This document shows positions 9,552-18,222 of a stretch of DNA of 64,000 nt, piece by piece. The DNA is taken from NCBI RefSeq assembly GCF_000756665.1, contig NZ_ARXV01000004.1, positions 1 through 64,000 on the forward strand, in the 5' to 3' direction. This DNA comes from Alcanivorax nanhaiticus (lineage in GTDB: Bacteria; Pseudomonadota; Gammaproteobacteria; Pseudomonadales; Alcanivoracaceae). The position numbers and the translations under genes were made by a program. The notes under the pieces were generated by a model. It did no database searches. It was not told the DNA's origin and saw only the letters and a list, made by a program, of their open reading frames with translations. Numbering within the stretch: position 1 is the stretch's first letter; every line of letters begins with the position of its first letter.

Positions 9552-9986
9552 CTAGTAGAGCAGCCAGAAACTCAAACCACCAGTCAGCCCGCAAAAAGCC
9601 ATGAACGTAGTGGCCATCATCACTGTGGATATGGAGTAAATGCCCGCGATCCCGAGCCAGTCAGCGGCATTGTTCGGATCCGCGCTCCATCTGAGCCCCA
9701 TCATCAGAATGGCCGTTGGCAAACCACCGATCATTCCTCCCGCAAATACACAGGTCAGGCCCGACACAGTATTACGCAAGCGCAGCAGCAGATATAACGG
9801 CACCGCCAGCACAAGGTGCACAGCCGACACCAGGCAACAGAGGAAAAGCAGAACCGCAAACTCCTGGAACAGGATTCGCCCGGCAAGGATACCTGTAAAG
9901 AGAAACGTCATGAGCAAGGCGGGCACGATAGCCCCCATCAGGAATGCCTTTACCGTATTTGCGGAGTCATTGTGGCGATAAGACAT
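9552..9986 (-). CDS. Small integral membrane protein, unknown function
   Basis: 144 residues from an ATG (MSYRHND) with AGGGAGGAGA just upstream. A slightly earlier ATG would place that ribosome site inside the gene, so I reject it. Four hydrophobic helices are visible at about 14-36, 42-66, 76-98 and 115-143. There are no charged motifs or cysteine pairs that suggest catalysis. I do not recognise the family. It interrupts the common yebC-ruvC neighbourhood and is flanked by inverted heptad arms at 9393 and 10148, which suggests it arrived as cargo. Confidence 0.75.
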   Translation of the reverse strand: MSYRHNDSANTVKAFLMGAIVPALLMTFLFTGILAGRILFQEFAVLLFLCCLVSAVHLVLAVPLYLLLRLRNTVSGLTCVFAGGMIGGLPTAILMMGLRWSADPNNAADWLGIAGIYSISTVMMATTFMAFCGLTGGLSFWLLY

Positions 9987-10147
9987 GTCTCCTCCCTGAT
10001 CCATTGCCTTTGATCACCACTAGTATGCAGCATTTTTTACCGGATGGCGCAGACGCCGACACCCCGTTCGCTGGCAGGCACAACTTGAAGGACACAGAGA
10101 GCTCCCAGCATCCACCAGCAAGAAGACTCCCATGGCAAAGCCGACCC

Positions 10148-10187
10148 AGGTTTTGATCTTCGCAACTCGAAACTCGTCACTCGCTGC
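10148..10187 (-). repeat. Heptad array, AGTTNCG class (right arm)
   Basis: On the minus strand the units AGTGACG, AGTTTCG, AGTTGCG run in 7-bp phase and end AAGATCAAAACC. This is the inverted counterpart of the array at 9393. The same AAGATCAAAACC-type ending recurs at 23591 and 31217. Confidence 0.7.
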
Positions 10188-10204
10188 CCCCCCCCTAAAA
10201 AACA

Positions 10205-10230
10205 AAAACCCCGGAAAAATCCGGGGTTTT
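10205..10230 (-). terminator. Intrinsic terminator after yebC
   Basis: An 11-bp perfect stem (AAAACCCCGGA / TCCGGGGTTTT) with a 4-nt loop and a T-run on the minus strand, 29 bp past the yebC stop. Heptad units fill the space between the stop and the stem. Confidence 0.9.
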
Positions 10231-10232
10231 GC

Positions 10233-10260
10233 GTTTCCTTGAAGCTCGCAGCTCGCCGCT
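10233..10260 (-). repeat. Heptad array fused to the yebC stop
   Basis: Minus-strand units AGCGGCG, AGCTGCG, AGCTTCA, AGGAAAC. The first A is the A of the yebC stop TAG. This is a more degenerate version of the arrays seen elsewhere but has the same registration. Confidence 0.55.
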
Positions 10261-10999
10261 ATTCCTCTTCCGCCGGCCAGCTGGCATTGGTGTAGACGTT
10301 CTGCACGTCGTCCAGGTCTTCCAGCATGTCGATCATCTTCTGCACGGTCTCTGCTGTGTCCGCATCGATCTCGGCTTCGGTAGAGGGATGCATGGTCACT
10401 TCGGCTTCAGCGAATTCGAGACTGGCTTCGCGCAGGGCATCCACCACTTCACCGAACTGCTTGTCCGGGGTGGTGATGACCAGGAAACCCCCGCCATCGA
10501 TTTCTTCTACATCTTCCGCACCGGCTTCCAGCGCCACTTCCATGAGTTTCTCTTCATCCACGCTTTCCGGTTCGAAGTAGATCTCGCCACGCTTGCTGAA
10601 CAGAAAGGCCACCGAACCGCTGGTACCGAGATTGCCGGCGAACTTGGTGAAGGCATGGCGCACCTCGGCCACGGTACGGTTTACGTTGTCGGTCATGGTT
10701 TCCACCAGTACCGCTACGCCACCCTTGCCGTAACCTTCGTAGGTGATCTCGTCCATGTTGCCGCCGTCATCACCGCCAGCACCACGCTTGATGGCACGAT
10801 CAATGGTGTCGCGGGTCATGTTGGCGCCCAGCGCCTTGTCGACGGCCGCCCGCAGACGCGGGTTGTCATTCACTTCACCACCGCCCATCTTGGCGGCCAC
10901 GGTGAGTTCACGAATCAGTTTGGTAAAGATCTTGCCGCGCTTGGCATCCTGGGCCGCCTTGCGGTGCTTGATGTTGGCCCATTTGCTATGTCCTGCCAT
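10259..10999 (-). CDS. yebC: YebC/PmpR-family transcription/translation factor
   Basis: Cytoplasmic TACO1/YebC family protein. Members bind DNA in some bacteria, and TACO1-type members assist translation of difficult sequences, so the exact role is open. The signature start [23 protein letters not shown] and the GPGG-like stretch [20 protein letters not shown] are present. 246 residues is standard. It follows aspS by 83 bp on the same strand. Confidence 0.95.
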   Translation of the reverse strand: MAGHSKWANIKHRKAAQDAKRGKIFTKLIRELTVAAKMGGGEVNDNPRLRAAVDKALGANMTRDTIDRAIKRGAGGDDGGNMDEITYEGYGKGGVAVLVETMTDNVNRTVAEVRHAFTKFAGNLGTSGSVAFLFSKRGEIYFEPESVDEEKLMEVALEAGAEDVEEIDGGGFLVITTPDKQFGEVVDALREASLEFAEAEVTMHPSTEAEIDADTAETVQKMIDMLEDLDDVQNVYTNASWPAEEE

Positions 11000-11082
11000 G
11001 TTGTCTCCCGTAATTGCTACGAACAGACCGGCGCGGACAACTCCGCGCCGTGGTAGTGCCTGCTTCTTTTATTGCTCTTCCC

Positions 11083-12846
11083 TTATTGCTCTTCCTTGCG
11101 CACCTGAATGCCTACTTCGCGCAGCTGCTTGCTGTCCACCGGAGACGGCGCATTGGTCATCATGCAGGACGCCGTTTGGGTTTTCGGGAAGGCGATCACG
11201 TCACGGATGGACTCACAGCCGGTCATCAGCATGACCATGCGATCCAGACCGAAGGCCAGACCACCGTGTGGCGGCGCACCATACTTCAGGCCATCCAGCA
11301 GGAAGCCGAATTTCTCATCCGCTTCTTCATCAGAGATACCCAGCGCCTCAAACACCGCGCGCTGCATGGATGGATTGTGGATACGGATGGAACCGCCACC
11401 CAGCTCGGTGCCGTTGAGCACCATGTCGTAGGCGCGGGACAGCGCCCCTTCTGGGTTGCTCTTCAGCTCTTCCGGGCTGCAGCTGGGCATAGTGAAGGGG
11501 TGATGCAGGGCATGGAACTGACCTTCGTCCTCTTCGAACATGGGGAAGTCCACCACCCACAGCGGAGCCCACTCACCTTCGACCAGGTTCAGATCGTGAC
11601 CGACCTTCACGCGCAGGGCACCGAGGGCCTCGTTCACGATTCGGGCCTTGTCGGCACCGAAGAAGATCAGGTCGCCGGTCTCGGCGCCAGTACGCTCCAG
11701 AATGCCCTGAATCGCATCTTCGGTAAGGAACTTGAGAATCGGGGACTGCAGGCCTTCAGCGCCCGCTGCAAGATCATTGACCTTGATATAGGCCAGCCCT
11801 TTGGCTCCGTAGATGCTGACAAACTTGGTGTAGCCGTCGATGTCCTTGCGGGACAGGCTGCAACCACCCGGCACCTTCATGGCCGCCACACGGCCTTTGG
11901 GATCGTTGGCCGGTCCGGAGAAGACTTTGAAGTCCACGCTGGCGAGCAGGTCAGCGATGTCGATCAGCTCCAGCGGAATGCGCAGGTCTGGCTTGTCAGA
12001 ACCGAAACGGCTCATGGCTTCGGAGAATGGCATGCGCGGGAACTCGGGCAGCTCCACATCCAGCAGTTCCTTGAACAGCTTGCGGGCCATATTCTCGGCA
12101 ATACCCATGATGTCTTCTTCGTTGACGAAGGAGGCTTCGATATCAATCTGGGTAAATTCCGGCTGACGATCTGCACGCAGATCTTCGTCGCGGAAACATT
12201 TGGCGATCTGGTAGTAACGATCGAAGCCAGCCACCATCAGCAGCTGCTTGAACAGCTGCGGGGACTGGGGCAGCGCAAAGAAGCTGCCCGGATGGGTACG
12301 GCTAGGCACCAGATAGTCTCGAGCGCCTTCCGGGGTAGCCCGGGTCAGGATCGGGGTCTCCACGTCCATGAAGCCTTCGCCTTCCAGGAACGCACGCACC
12401 GCGTGAGTCAGTCGGGAACGGAACTGGAAGTTGCGCAGCACGTCAGGGCGACGCAGATCCATGAAGCGGTATTTGAGGCGTACTTCCTCACCGGCACCGC
12501 CATGCTCGTCCAGTTCGAACGGCGGGGTGGCGGCTTCGTTGAGAATGGTCAGTTCCTTGCCCAGCACTTCGATGTCGCCGGTGGCCATCTTGCTGTTGCG
12601 CACGGCTTCATCACGCATGCGTACCCGGCCTTTTACCTGCACCACATACTCGCTGCGAACCTTGTCGGCCAGCGCAAAGGCATCCACGGTATCCGGGTCA
12701 AACACCACCTGGACCAGGCCATTACGGTCGCGCAGGTCGAGGAAGATCACCCCACCGTGGTCACGGCGGCGGTGAACCCAACCGCACAGCTCTACTGTTT
12801 CTCCATCGTGGGAGGCTCGCAAATCACCGCAATATTGGCTACGCAT
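11083..12846 (-). CDS. aspS: Aspartyl-tRNA synthetase
   Basis: Class II synthetase of the bacterial type. The start is at MRSQYCGDL, where the family begins; the 36 in-frame codons upstream are not conserved in kind. N-terminal OB-fold anticodon-binding domain with [15 protein letters not shown]. Motif 2 is in [18 protein letters not shown], and motif 3 in [13 protein letters not shown] near the C-terminus. A bacterial GAD insertion lies between. 587 residues is normal. A long reading frame on the opposite strand is a shadow. Confidence 0.97.
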   Translation of the reverse strand: MRSQYCGDLRASHDGETVELCGWVHRRRDHGGVIFLDLRDRNGLVQVVFDPDTVDAFALADKVRSEYVVQVKGRVRMRDEAVRNSKMATGDIEVLGKELTILNEAATPPFELDEHGGAGEEVRLKYRFMDLRRPDVLRNFQFRSRLTHAVRAFLEGEGFMDVETPILTRATPEGARDYLVPSRTHPGSFFALPQSPQLFKQLLMVAGFDRYYQIAKCFRDEDLRADRQPEFTQIDIEASFVNEEDIMGIAENMARKLFKELLDVELPEFPRMPFSEAMSRFGSDKPDLRIPLELIDIADLLASVDFKVFSGPANDPKGRVAAMKVPGGCSLSRKDIDGYTKFVSIYGAKGLAYIKVNDLAAGAEGLQSPILKFLTEDAIQGILERTGAETGDLIFFGADKARIVNEALGALRVKVGHDLNLVEGEWAPLWVVDFPMFEEDEGQFHALHHPFTMPSCSPEELKSNPEGALSRAYDMVLNGTELGGGSIRIHNPSMQRAVFEALGISDEEADEKFGFLLDGLKYGAPPHGGLAFGLDRMVMLMTGCESIRDVIAFPKTQTASCMMTNAPSPVDSKQLREVGIQVRKEEQ

Positions 12847-13212
12847 CTCAATGTCCGTTCGTATTTCTGATGTTTCACAGCCCCGTTGGTGGAGCACCTG
12901 ACTCCCCCGAAAAACCGGGCCGTTGAAAAAGGCGCCACAGTATAGCGATTCCACTGCTCGCGAGCCATGCCGTGAGGCAATCCAGTGCCAAACAAGGCGC
13001 CGGCAGGCACTTTTTTCCGTATAACCCTGAAAAATAGTGGTTTGAGCGCTTGTGAACTTGATTTTCCTGCCTTATAAAAGGTTCGAACCATATCAGTGAC
13101 CCTCTGAGGAATTGCAGTCCAGAGGCGAGCCTGATCAGGGAAGCATCGCCGGCGTCCGTCTCAGAAGACGTCATCACAAATCAGGAAGACACCAAAAAGG
13201 GGTAAGCAATCC
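12847..13212. promoter_or_regulatory. Divergent promoter region aspS / HU-like gene
   Basis: No gene is visible. On the plus strand, TTGTGA (13050-13055) and TATAAA (13073-13078) are 17 bp apart, a good sigma-70 match that leaves a leader of about 125 nt before the HU-like ATG. On the minus strand TATACT (12939-12944) is a possible -10 for aspS; its -35 is weak. Confidence 0.5.
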
Positions 13213-13587
13213 ATGGCTGCAAAGAAGAAAGCCGCTGCCAAAGCCGCAACCGCACCTGCTGCGCGCAAAGTGAAAACCATCACCGAGCCGATGAACAAGA
13301 CCCAGATCATCAACCAGCTCAGCGAAACCACCGGCTTGTCCAAGAAAGACGTCAACGCCGTATTCGATGAACTGGCTGTGATTATGGAAGGCCACCTGAA
13401 GAAACGTGCCGCTGGCCAGTTCACCCTGCCCGGTCTGATGAAGATCGTCACCCAGAAAAAGCCTGCTACCAAGGCTCGCAAGGGCATCAATCCGTTCACA
13501 GGCGAAGAAACCACCTTTGCAGCCAAGCCGGCTAGCACTGTGGTAAAAGTACGTCCGTTGAAGAAACTCAAGGACATGGCCTCCTGA
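13213..13587 (+). CDS. HU/IHF-family DNA-binding protein
   Basis: 124 residues. A basic Ala/Lys-rich tail (MAAKKKAAAKAA) precedes an HU fold that starts near residue 27 (MNKTQIINQLSETTGLSKKDVNAVFDEL). The DNA-gripping arm region is NPFTGEETTFAAKPASTVVKVRPLKKLK. The tail and the longer body distinguish it from classical HU (about 90 residues). It resembles the histone-like proteins common in gammaproteobacteria. It is a single gene with its own promoter and a hairpin after it. Likely a nucleoid protein; target preference cannot be read from sequence. Confidence 0.9.
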   Translation: MAAKKKAAAKAATAPAARKVKTITEPMNKTQIINQLSETTGLSKKDVNAVFDELAVIMEGHLKKRAAGQFTLPGLMKIVTQKKPATKARKGINPFTGEETTFAAKPASTVVKVRPLKKLKDMAS

Positions 13588-13596
13588 TTCGGGCCT

Positions 13597-13619
13597 GGCC
13601 ACCGGCGCTGCCGGTGGCC
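13597..13619 (+). terminator. Possible terminator hairpin after HU-like gene
   Basis: GGCCACCGG / CCGGTGGCC stem, 10 bp past the stop. The T-tract after it is poor, so it may act mainly in 3'-end protection. Confidence 0.5.
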
Positions 13620-13796
13620 TGTCTTGGCCTCTCCCTCTACTTTCTATCCTCGCCCCCTATCCTTTACACAACTCCCCCTCTGGCCTCTGGCCTTCGCAAC
13701 CTTCTATAATGCGCGCCCATCATTGAGGGCAACGGTTCCTGCCGCCCAGGCAGACCATCCCATCGCCCTGAACCGTCTTTGGAAACAGGAGCCCCC

Positions 13797-14096
13797 ATGG
13801 CTGAGCGTAAAGACAAGAAGAAGGTGATCGGCGAACCGATGACTGATGAGCAGATCAAGGTATTTCTGGACGTACCCAGTGAAGAGGGCGTTTCCAGTGA
13901 TTTCCATACCCTGGAAAAAGCCTATCGCGCCCTGCGCGCTGAGGATTTCGGCCGTTTTATCGGGTTCTTCAAGGCACAAGGCCGCGATCTGAATGCCAGA
14001 GATCCCGAGGGCCGCACCCTGCTGGCTCACATTGCGGACCACAAGAAATGCGAAGAATATGCCGACCTGCTTCGCGAGGCCGGCGGCACTGCCTGA
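13797..14096 (+). CDS. PA4642-family conserved hypothetical protein
   Basis: 99 residues, hydrophilic and charged, starting MAERKDKKKVIGEPM from an ATG with CAGGAG at proper distance. A TTG six codons upstream is less likely. The N-terminal KDKKKVIGEP stretch and the C-terminal GRTLLAHIADH pattern recall the small PA4642 family of pseudomonads and relatives, which has no known function. The middle (DLNARDPEGRTLLAHIADHK) looks like one ankyrin-type repeat. No membrane segment. Confidence 0.75.
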   Translation: MAERKDKKKVIGEPMTDEQIKVFLDVPSEEGVSSDFHTLEKAYRALRAEDFGRFIGFFKAQGRDLNARDPEGRTLLAHIADHKKCEEYADLLREAGGTA

Positions 14097-14327
14097 TCCC
14101 GCATCCCCAGGAATGCCAGGCCCATGGCCTGGCTGTCCTCCTTCTTCCATCCCAACCTCCCCTGCCTCCCGAAATCGGCAACCAAACCGAAACAAAACGC
14201 CCGTCCAATACATACCCTGCGGAACTTGTTCACAATCTTTACCCATGGCATTGTTAGGTATTGGGGCTTGCAATGCCTGTACCGGGCCTCTGGGCAGCAT
14301 CATGTATGCACAGAGATAGCCAAGACG

Positions 14328-14356
14328 ACACAACAACAACAGAAACAACAACAAAA
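14328..14356 (+). promoter_or_regulatory. CAA-rich leader with AANAANAA-type motifs
   Basis: About 29 nt of repeated CAA/ACAA triplets just ahead of the translation start at 14367. It contains AACAACAA-type motifs, the form bound by Hfq/Crc in pseudomonads and by some small RNAs such as GcvB in enterics. A role in translational control is inference. Confidence 0.45.
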
Positions 14357-14366
14357 GAGCCGTTCC

Positions 14367-15590
14367 ATGATGGCATCACTTTCCAAACCGCTTTGGCGCA
14401 GCCTGTTTTTGGTTGCGCTTTGTACCGTTAGCCTGCAAACCCTCGCTGCCCGCGATGACGACGCCGACGACGAGATGGATGAAGTCACCGCGGAAGAACT
14501 GCAGATGCAGGAAATCCCGGTGGATGAACGCATCTTTGTGGAGACCTGGAACCAGGTGCCCTACAAGAAAAGCTACTTCACCTATACCGATCAGCAGATC
14601 CGCGACAAGTGGGACTACCTGATGCGGGGCCTGAAAGTGCCCTACCCTTCCGCCCAATACATGAGCGTACAGTTCGAGAAATACCCCTTCATGAAGGACG
14701 GTATCGACAACTGGAATGGCGACTACGCAGAGCTTGAAAAGCGCTATCTGGCAGTCTGGCGGATGTTCTTTTCCGGGGATTTCCAGAAAGCCCGGGAGGA
14801 AGGCATGAAGCTGGGCCCCATGGGCGAAATCCCTGCCCTGTTCTCCCAGCTGATGTATGCCATCTATCTGACGGAGCGCCAGAGCATCAAATACATGATG
14901 CTGCAGGACGTTGCGAACCGGGCCGAGGATTACTTCGATGTCATGAAGGAAGCCGAAGATGACCCGGAAGTGGCCCCCATTGTGGCCAGCGTAAAACTGG
15001 GCTACGCCTATGCTATCGCCCGGATCGCCGAGGAATCGCCGGTTCCCATCGTGGTTGCCCGACGCTACATCGGCAAGATCAAGAACAGCGCTGAAGAAGT
15101 GGTCGAGATCATGCCTGAACAACCTCTCGCACACGCTTTCCGTGCGGGCGTGGATGCCGGCATCATGCGCCGTGTAGGCAAATTCACCGGCCGCATGACC
15201 TACGGTGCGCGGACCACCACCGTGGAAGAATCTTTTTCTGATGCGCTGGAACTGGCTCCCGATATCCCGATCGTGAACTACGAATACGCCAACGCCCTGA
15301 TCTACATGAACCGCAAGCGTGACCTCAACGAGGCCATCAGCTACCTGGAAAAGGCCATGAAGATCCGCCCGGAATTTTCCATGGATGCGCTGGATGTCAT
15401 GTATTCCTACAAGCGCCTCCAGGAAGTCCGCCTGTATGCACTGAATTTCCGCAGCTTCCGCAAGTTTGAAAAGCTGCGCCGCAAATTCAGCAAGAAGACA
15501 GACCGTAACCTGACCAGCGTGCTCACTGATCCGCTGACCATGGACATGCTCAACAACCCTGAGAACTACGTCCTTCCCGAGCGCAAATAA
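14367..15590 (+). CDS. Secreted helical-repeat (TPR-like) protein, unknown function
   Basis: 407 residues from the first of two adjacent ATGs; the long in-frame extension upstream (81 codons) reads through CAA repeats and is not protein-like. A signal peptide ends near TLAA at residue ~27 and is followed by an acidic patch (DDDADDEMDEV). The rest is helical; clear TPR-like segments are ANALIYMNRKRDLNEAISYLEKAMKIRPEFSM (about residues 306-340). I do not recognise a named family. Two bases separate it from the methyltransferase gene, so they are probably one operon. The CAA-rich leader may control its translation. Confidence 0.8.
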   Translation: MMASLSKPLWRSLFLVALCTVSLQTLAARDDDADDEMDEVTAEELQMQEIPVDERIFVETWNQVPYKKSYFTYTDQQIRDKWDYLMRGLKVPYPSAQYMSVQFEKYPFMKDGIDNWNGDYAELEKRYLAVWRMFFSGDFQKAREEGMKLGPMGEIPALFSQLMYAIYLTERQSIKYMMLQDVANRAEDYFDVMKEAEDDPEVAPIVASVKLGYAYAIARIAEESPVPIVVARRYIGKIKNSAEEVVEIMPEQPLAHAFRAGVDAGIMRRVGKFTGRMTYGARTTTVEESFSDALELAPDIPIVNYEYANALIYMNRKRDLNEAISYLEKAMKIRPEFSMDALDVMYSYKRLQEVRLYALNFRSFRKFEKLRRKFSKKTDRNLTSVLTDPLTMDMLNNPENYVLPERK

Positions 15591-15592
15591 CC

Positions 15593-16210
15593 ATGTCGCT
15601 CTATGAAGACCGTGTTTTCCCCGCACTCCTGGACTGGGCTACGCGCCCGGTCTGGCGGGATCGGGAACATTTGTTGAAGCAGGCACACGGCAAGGTGCTG
15701 GAGTTGGGAGTCGGTACCGGTGCCAACTTCCCTCTCTACACCGATCAAGCCACCGAAATTCATGGCATCGAACCTGGCGAGGCCTTGCTGGCAATTGCCC
15801 AAAAGGCTGCGCAGCAATGCGTCGCACCTCACCGCTTTCACCTGCAGACCGGCGATGCCCAGGCGCTGCCTTATGCTGATGAAAGCTTCGACACCGTTGT
15901 GGCTTGCCTGGTGTTTTGCACCATTCCGGATCCACAGGCAGCAGCGAATGAAGCATTTCGGGTACTCAAACCCGGTGGCACCCTGCTGGCACTCGAACAT
16001 GTCGCCAGTGAGAAGCGCTGGATTCGCCGTTTACAGGCAGGCATGAACCCGGCCTGGAAACACCTGGCCTGCGGCTGCCAACTCACCCGCGATACTGCCA
16101 CCACGTTCCGTGATGCCGGCTTCCGCCTCAACAAGGCAGCCCACCGCAAGCACCCCAAATTACCCGCATTCGCCGCAGAGTTGCTGGACGGGGCGCTGCT
16201 GAAACCCTGA
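15593..16210 (+). CDS. Class I SAM-dependent methyltransferase
   Basis: 205 residues. The SAM-binding motif I VLELGVGTGANFPLY is at about 35-49. The acidic residue after beta-2 is in IHGIEPGEALL; motif II is around DAQALPYADESFDTVVACLVFC, and the post-motif is LKPGGTLLALEHV. The pattern is of the UbiE/COQ5-like small-molecule or lipid methyltransferases; the substrate is unknown. Its stop TGA shares its last base with the first unit of a heptad array. Confidence 0.9.
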   Translation: MSLYEDRVFPALLDWATRPVWRDREHLLKQAHGKVLELGVGTGANFPLYTDQATEIHGIEPGEALLAIAQKAAQQCVAPHRFHLQTGDAQALPYADESFDTVVACLVFCTIPDPQAAANEAFRVLKPGGTLLALEHVASEKRWIRRLQAGMNPAWKHLACGCQLTRDTATTFRDAGFRLNKAAHRKHPKLPAFAAELLDGALLKP

Positions 16211-16356
16211 GTTGAAAGTTTAAAGTTTAAACGCGGAGTCAGCCCCCGGTTTTTGAATGCCGTGCCCGCGCTTGCCGGTAATGGCGCGGGCACGGCGGCT
16301 TAGAACCCAGGCAGCTCTGGCGCGCTTTTCAACTTTGAACTTTTAACTTTCAACTC
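16210..16356. repeat. Heptad element, AGTTNAA class, with inner hairpin
   Basis: The left arm has units AGTTGAA, AGTTTAA, AGTTTAA starting at the last base of the stop codon. The right arm (16326-16356) is the inverted match in CAACTTT-type units. Between them is a perfect 13-bp hairpin (16259-16271 with 16284-16296). A second copy of the same layout is at 49226-49374. Confidence 0.8.
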
Positions 16357-16413
16357 AATCACCGAGGCAAATTGCCACACCCCTCTCCCCACATTTGCCT
16401 CTACAATAGCGCC

Positions 16414-17622
16414 ATGGACAACCGCCTCCCCCTGAGAAGCTGGCGCCTGCGACTCATCTGGTTACGCAGCCTGCTGGTTCTGCTTTTTACCCTGGCGCTG
16501 ATGTTGCTGCAGAGTCTTGGCCACACCGGCTACCATCTGACGCAGCTCAGCTGGCTGGGAGCCTTGCTGCTGCCCAGCCTGATTACCCTGCTCAGCCATC
16601 GCTCCCGCAAGCACCAGAGCCAGCTGCTGACCCTGGAGCTGGCGTTAGATACGGCACTGTTCATTGTGCTGCTGCAATCGTTTGGCGGAGCCGGGAACCC
16701 GTTGTCGTTTTACCTGCTAATACCTGCATTGCTGGCCTCCCTGACGCTCCCGCTGGGCAACAGCTTGCTGGTTGCAGGACTTGCCCTAAGTGGCTATCTG
16801 GTGACTTTCAATTGGTATCACCGCCCCGCCGACGACACGCCACTGCATGCGCTGAGCCACGAGCTCAGTGCGCTGCACAGTGTGGGCATGGCAGTGGTAT
16901 TCGTGGCGCTGCTGTTGATGCTGTCGCTGCTTGGGCAGGTGATCCAGCGGCTGATGCGTCAGCAGCAACGACAGCAGGAACAGGCTTTGGATCTGGCCGG
17001 GCGGCGGGAGCACATGTACCAGATTGCCGCCACCCTGGCTGATCAAGCCCATGAGCTGAACACGCCCCTGGGGACACTGGTAATGCTGGCCGACAACCTG
17101 CAAAGCGCGCCAGAATTGCCTGACACCCTGCGTAAGGAAATCGGCCAGATTGATCAACTGGCCCGGACCGTTTCACAACGGCTCAAGCAAAGCACCGCAC
17201 AGACGCTATCTGGCCCCCAGGCACTTGGCACCCTGATTGAGCAGGTACAACAACAGCTGCGTCATCTTGCTCCTACCCTTGAGATCAAGGCCGAACTGAC
17301 GACAAATCCAATGCTGGCAGATGGCGAGAGCTGGTTCCGAATACTGTGCAATCTCGGCTATAACGCCATGGATGCCGGAGCCAGCCACTGGGTTATCCGC
17401 AGCTATCAGGACGAACAGGGACTGGCGCTTCAGGCCAGCGACAACGGCCCCGCGCACCCAGACTCAGAGCGACAGGGACTGGGCATGGGGCTGATTCTGG
17501 TGAATACGGCACTGGAGCAAATGGGAGCCAGCATGGACATGGAATTTGGTCGCCAATGGACCCAGGTACGCATCCGCCACCCCCAGACCGGAGCCGCGCA
17601 GTCTTATGAGGCAACGCCATGA
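16414..17622 (+). CDS. RegB/PrrB-type redox sensor histidine kinase
   Basis: 402 residues from [10 protein letters not shown]. Six transmembrane segments lie in the first ~180 residues. The GGAGNP motif at residues 91-96 matches the quinone-binding GGXXNP box of RegB/PrrB/RoxS. The phospho-acceptor is His213 in the H-box [12 protein letters not shown]. The ATPase part has [10 protein letters not shown] (N box) and [17 protein letters not shown] (G box). The usual redox-active cysteine after the H-box is not evident. It overlaps its response regulator by 4 bp. Role inferred: sensing respiratory state. Confidence 0.88.
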   Translation: MDNRLPLRSWRLRLIWLRSLLVLLFTLALMLLQSLGHTGYHLTQLSWLGALLLPSLITLLSHRSRKHQSQLLTLELALDTALFIVLLQSFGGAGNPLSFYLLIPALLASLTLPLGNSLLVAGLALSGYLVTFNWYHRPADDTPLHALSHELSALHSVGMAVVFVALLLMLSLLGQVIQRLMRQQQRQQEQALDLAGRREHMYQIAATLADQAHELNTPLGTLVMLADNLQSAPELPDTLRKEIGQIDQLARTVSQRLKQSTAQTLSGPQALGTLIEQVQQQLRHLAPTLEIKAELTTNPMLADGESWFRILCNLGYNAMDAGASHWVIRSYQDEQGLALQASDNGPAHPDSERQGLGMGLILVNTALEQMGASMDMEFGRQWTQVRIRHPQTGAAQSYEATP

Positions 17623-18185
17623 CCCACACCCTGCATCTACTGCTGGTTGAGGATGATGAACTGCTGGCCGAGCAGACCGCTCAGGCGCTGGGTCGCAGGA
17701 ATACCCATGTCAGTGTGGCCCATGATGCTGCAACCACCCTTTCCCTGATCTCTGAGCTGGAACAACTGGATGGCGCTGTGCTCGATCAGAATCTGGGCCA
17801 GGACAACGGTCTTGATCTGATCATCCCCATCCAGCAGCGCTTCCCGCACTGCAAGGTACTGCTTCTGACCGGCTATGGCAGCATTGCCGCTGCGGTAGCG
17901 GCCACCCACCGCGGCGCCCACAACTATCTCACCAAGCCGGCCAGCGCCAGCGAGATTCTCGAAGCCCTGCAGGCAGACCCTGCCAGTCTTGGCTCACCGT
18001 TGCCCGCAACCCCTCCCTCTCTGCAACGGCTCGAATGGGAGCATATCCAGCGCACCCTGGATGCCCATGACGGGAATATTTCCCGCGCCGCAGAAGCACT
18101 CGGCATTCACCGCCGCACCTTGCAACGTCGTCTCAAGAAACGCCCCAGCGCGAGTCAGTATCAACGAGAAAAAGGCGCCGACTGA
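17619..18185 (+). CDS. RegA/PrrA-type response regulator
   Basis: 188 residues. The receiver domain has acidic pair ED(D) at 11-13, phospho-acceptor Asp56 in [13 protein letters not shown], and the conserved KP in LTKPAS. A Pro-rich linker follows, then a Fis-type helix-turn-helix (about 140-178; [20 protein letters not shown]). This short receiver-Fis layout is that of RegA/ActR/RoxR. Overlaps the kinase gene by 4 bp (ATGA). The target genes cannot be seen here. Confidence 0.9.
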   Translation: MTHTLHLLLVEDDELLAEQTAQALGRRNTHVSVAHDAATTLSLISELEQLDGAVLDQNLGQDNGLDLIIPIQQRFPHCKVLLLTGYGSIAAAVAATHRGAHNYLTKPASASEILEALQADPASLGSPLPATPPSLQRLEWEHIQRTLDAHDGNISRAAEALGIHRRTLQRRLKKRPSASQYQREKGAD

Positions 18186-18222
18186 TTTCTTGTCGGGCAC
18201 CGCTTGGCTTACACTGGCAGCA

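Noticed and set aside
11014..12870. 618-codon open frame on the plus strand across aspS
   Set aside because: It is the antisense shadow of aspS in GC-rich DNA; its translation is rich in His/Gln and has no family motif, whereas the minus-strand frame is full-length AspRS.
17989..18222. 78-codon extension of TamA
   Set aside because: Lies over the response regulator gene in another frame and lacks a signal sequence; the ATG at 18223 gives a normal TamA.
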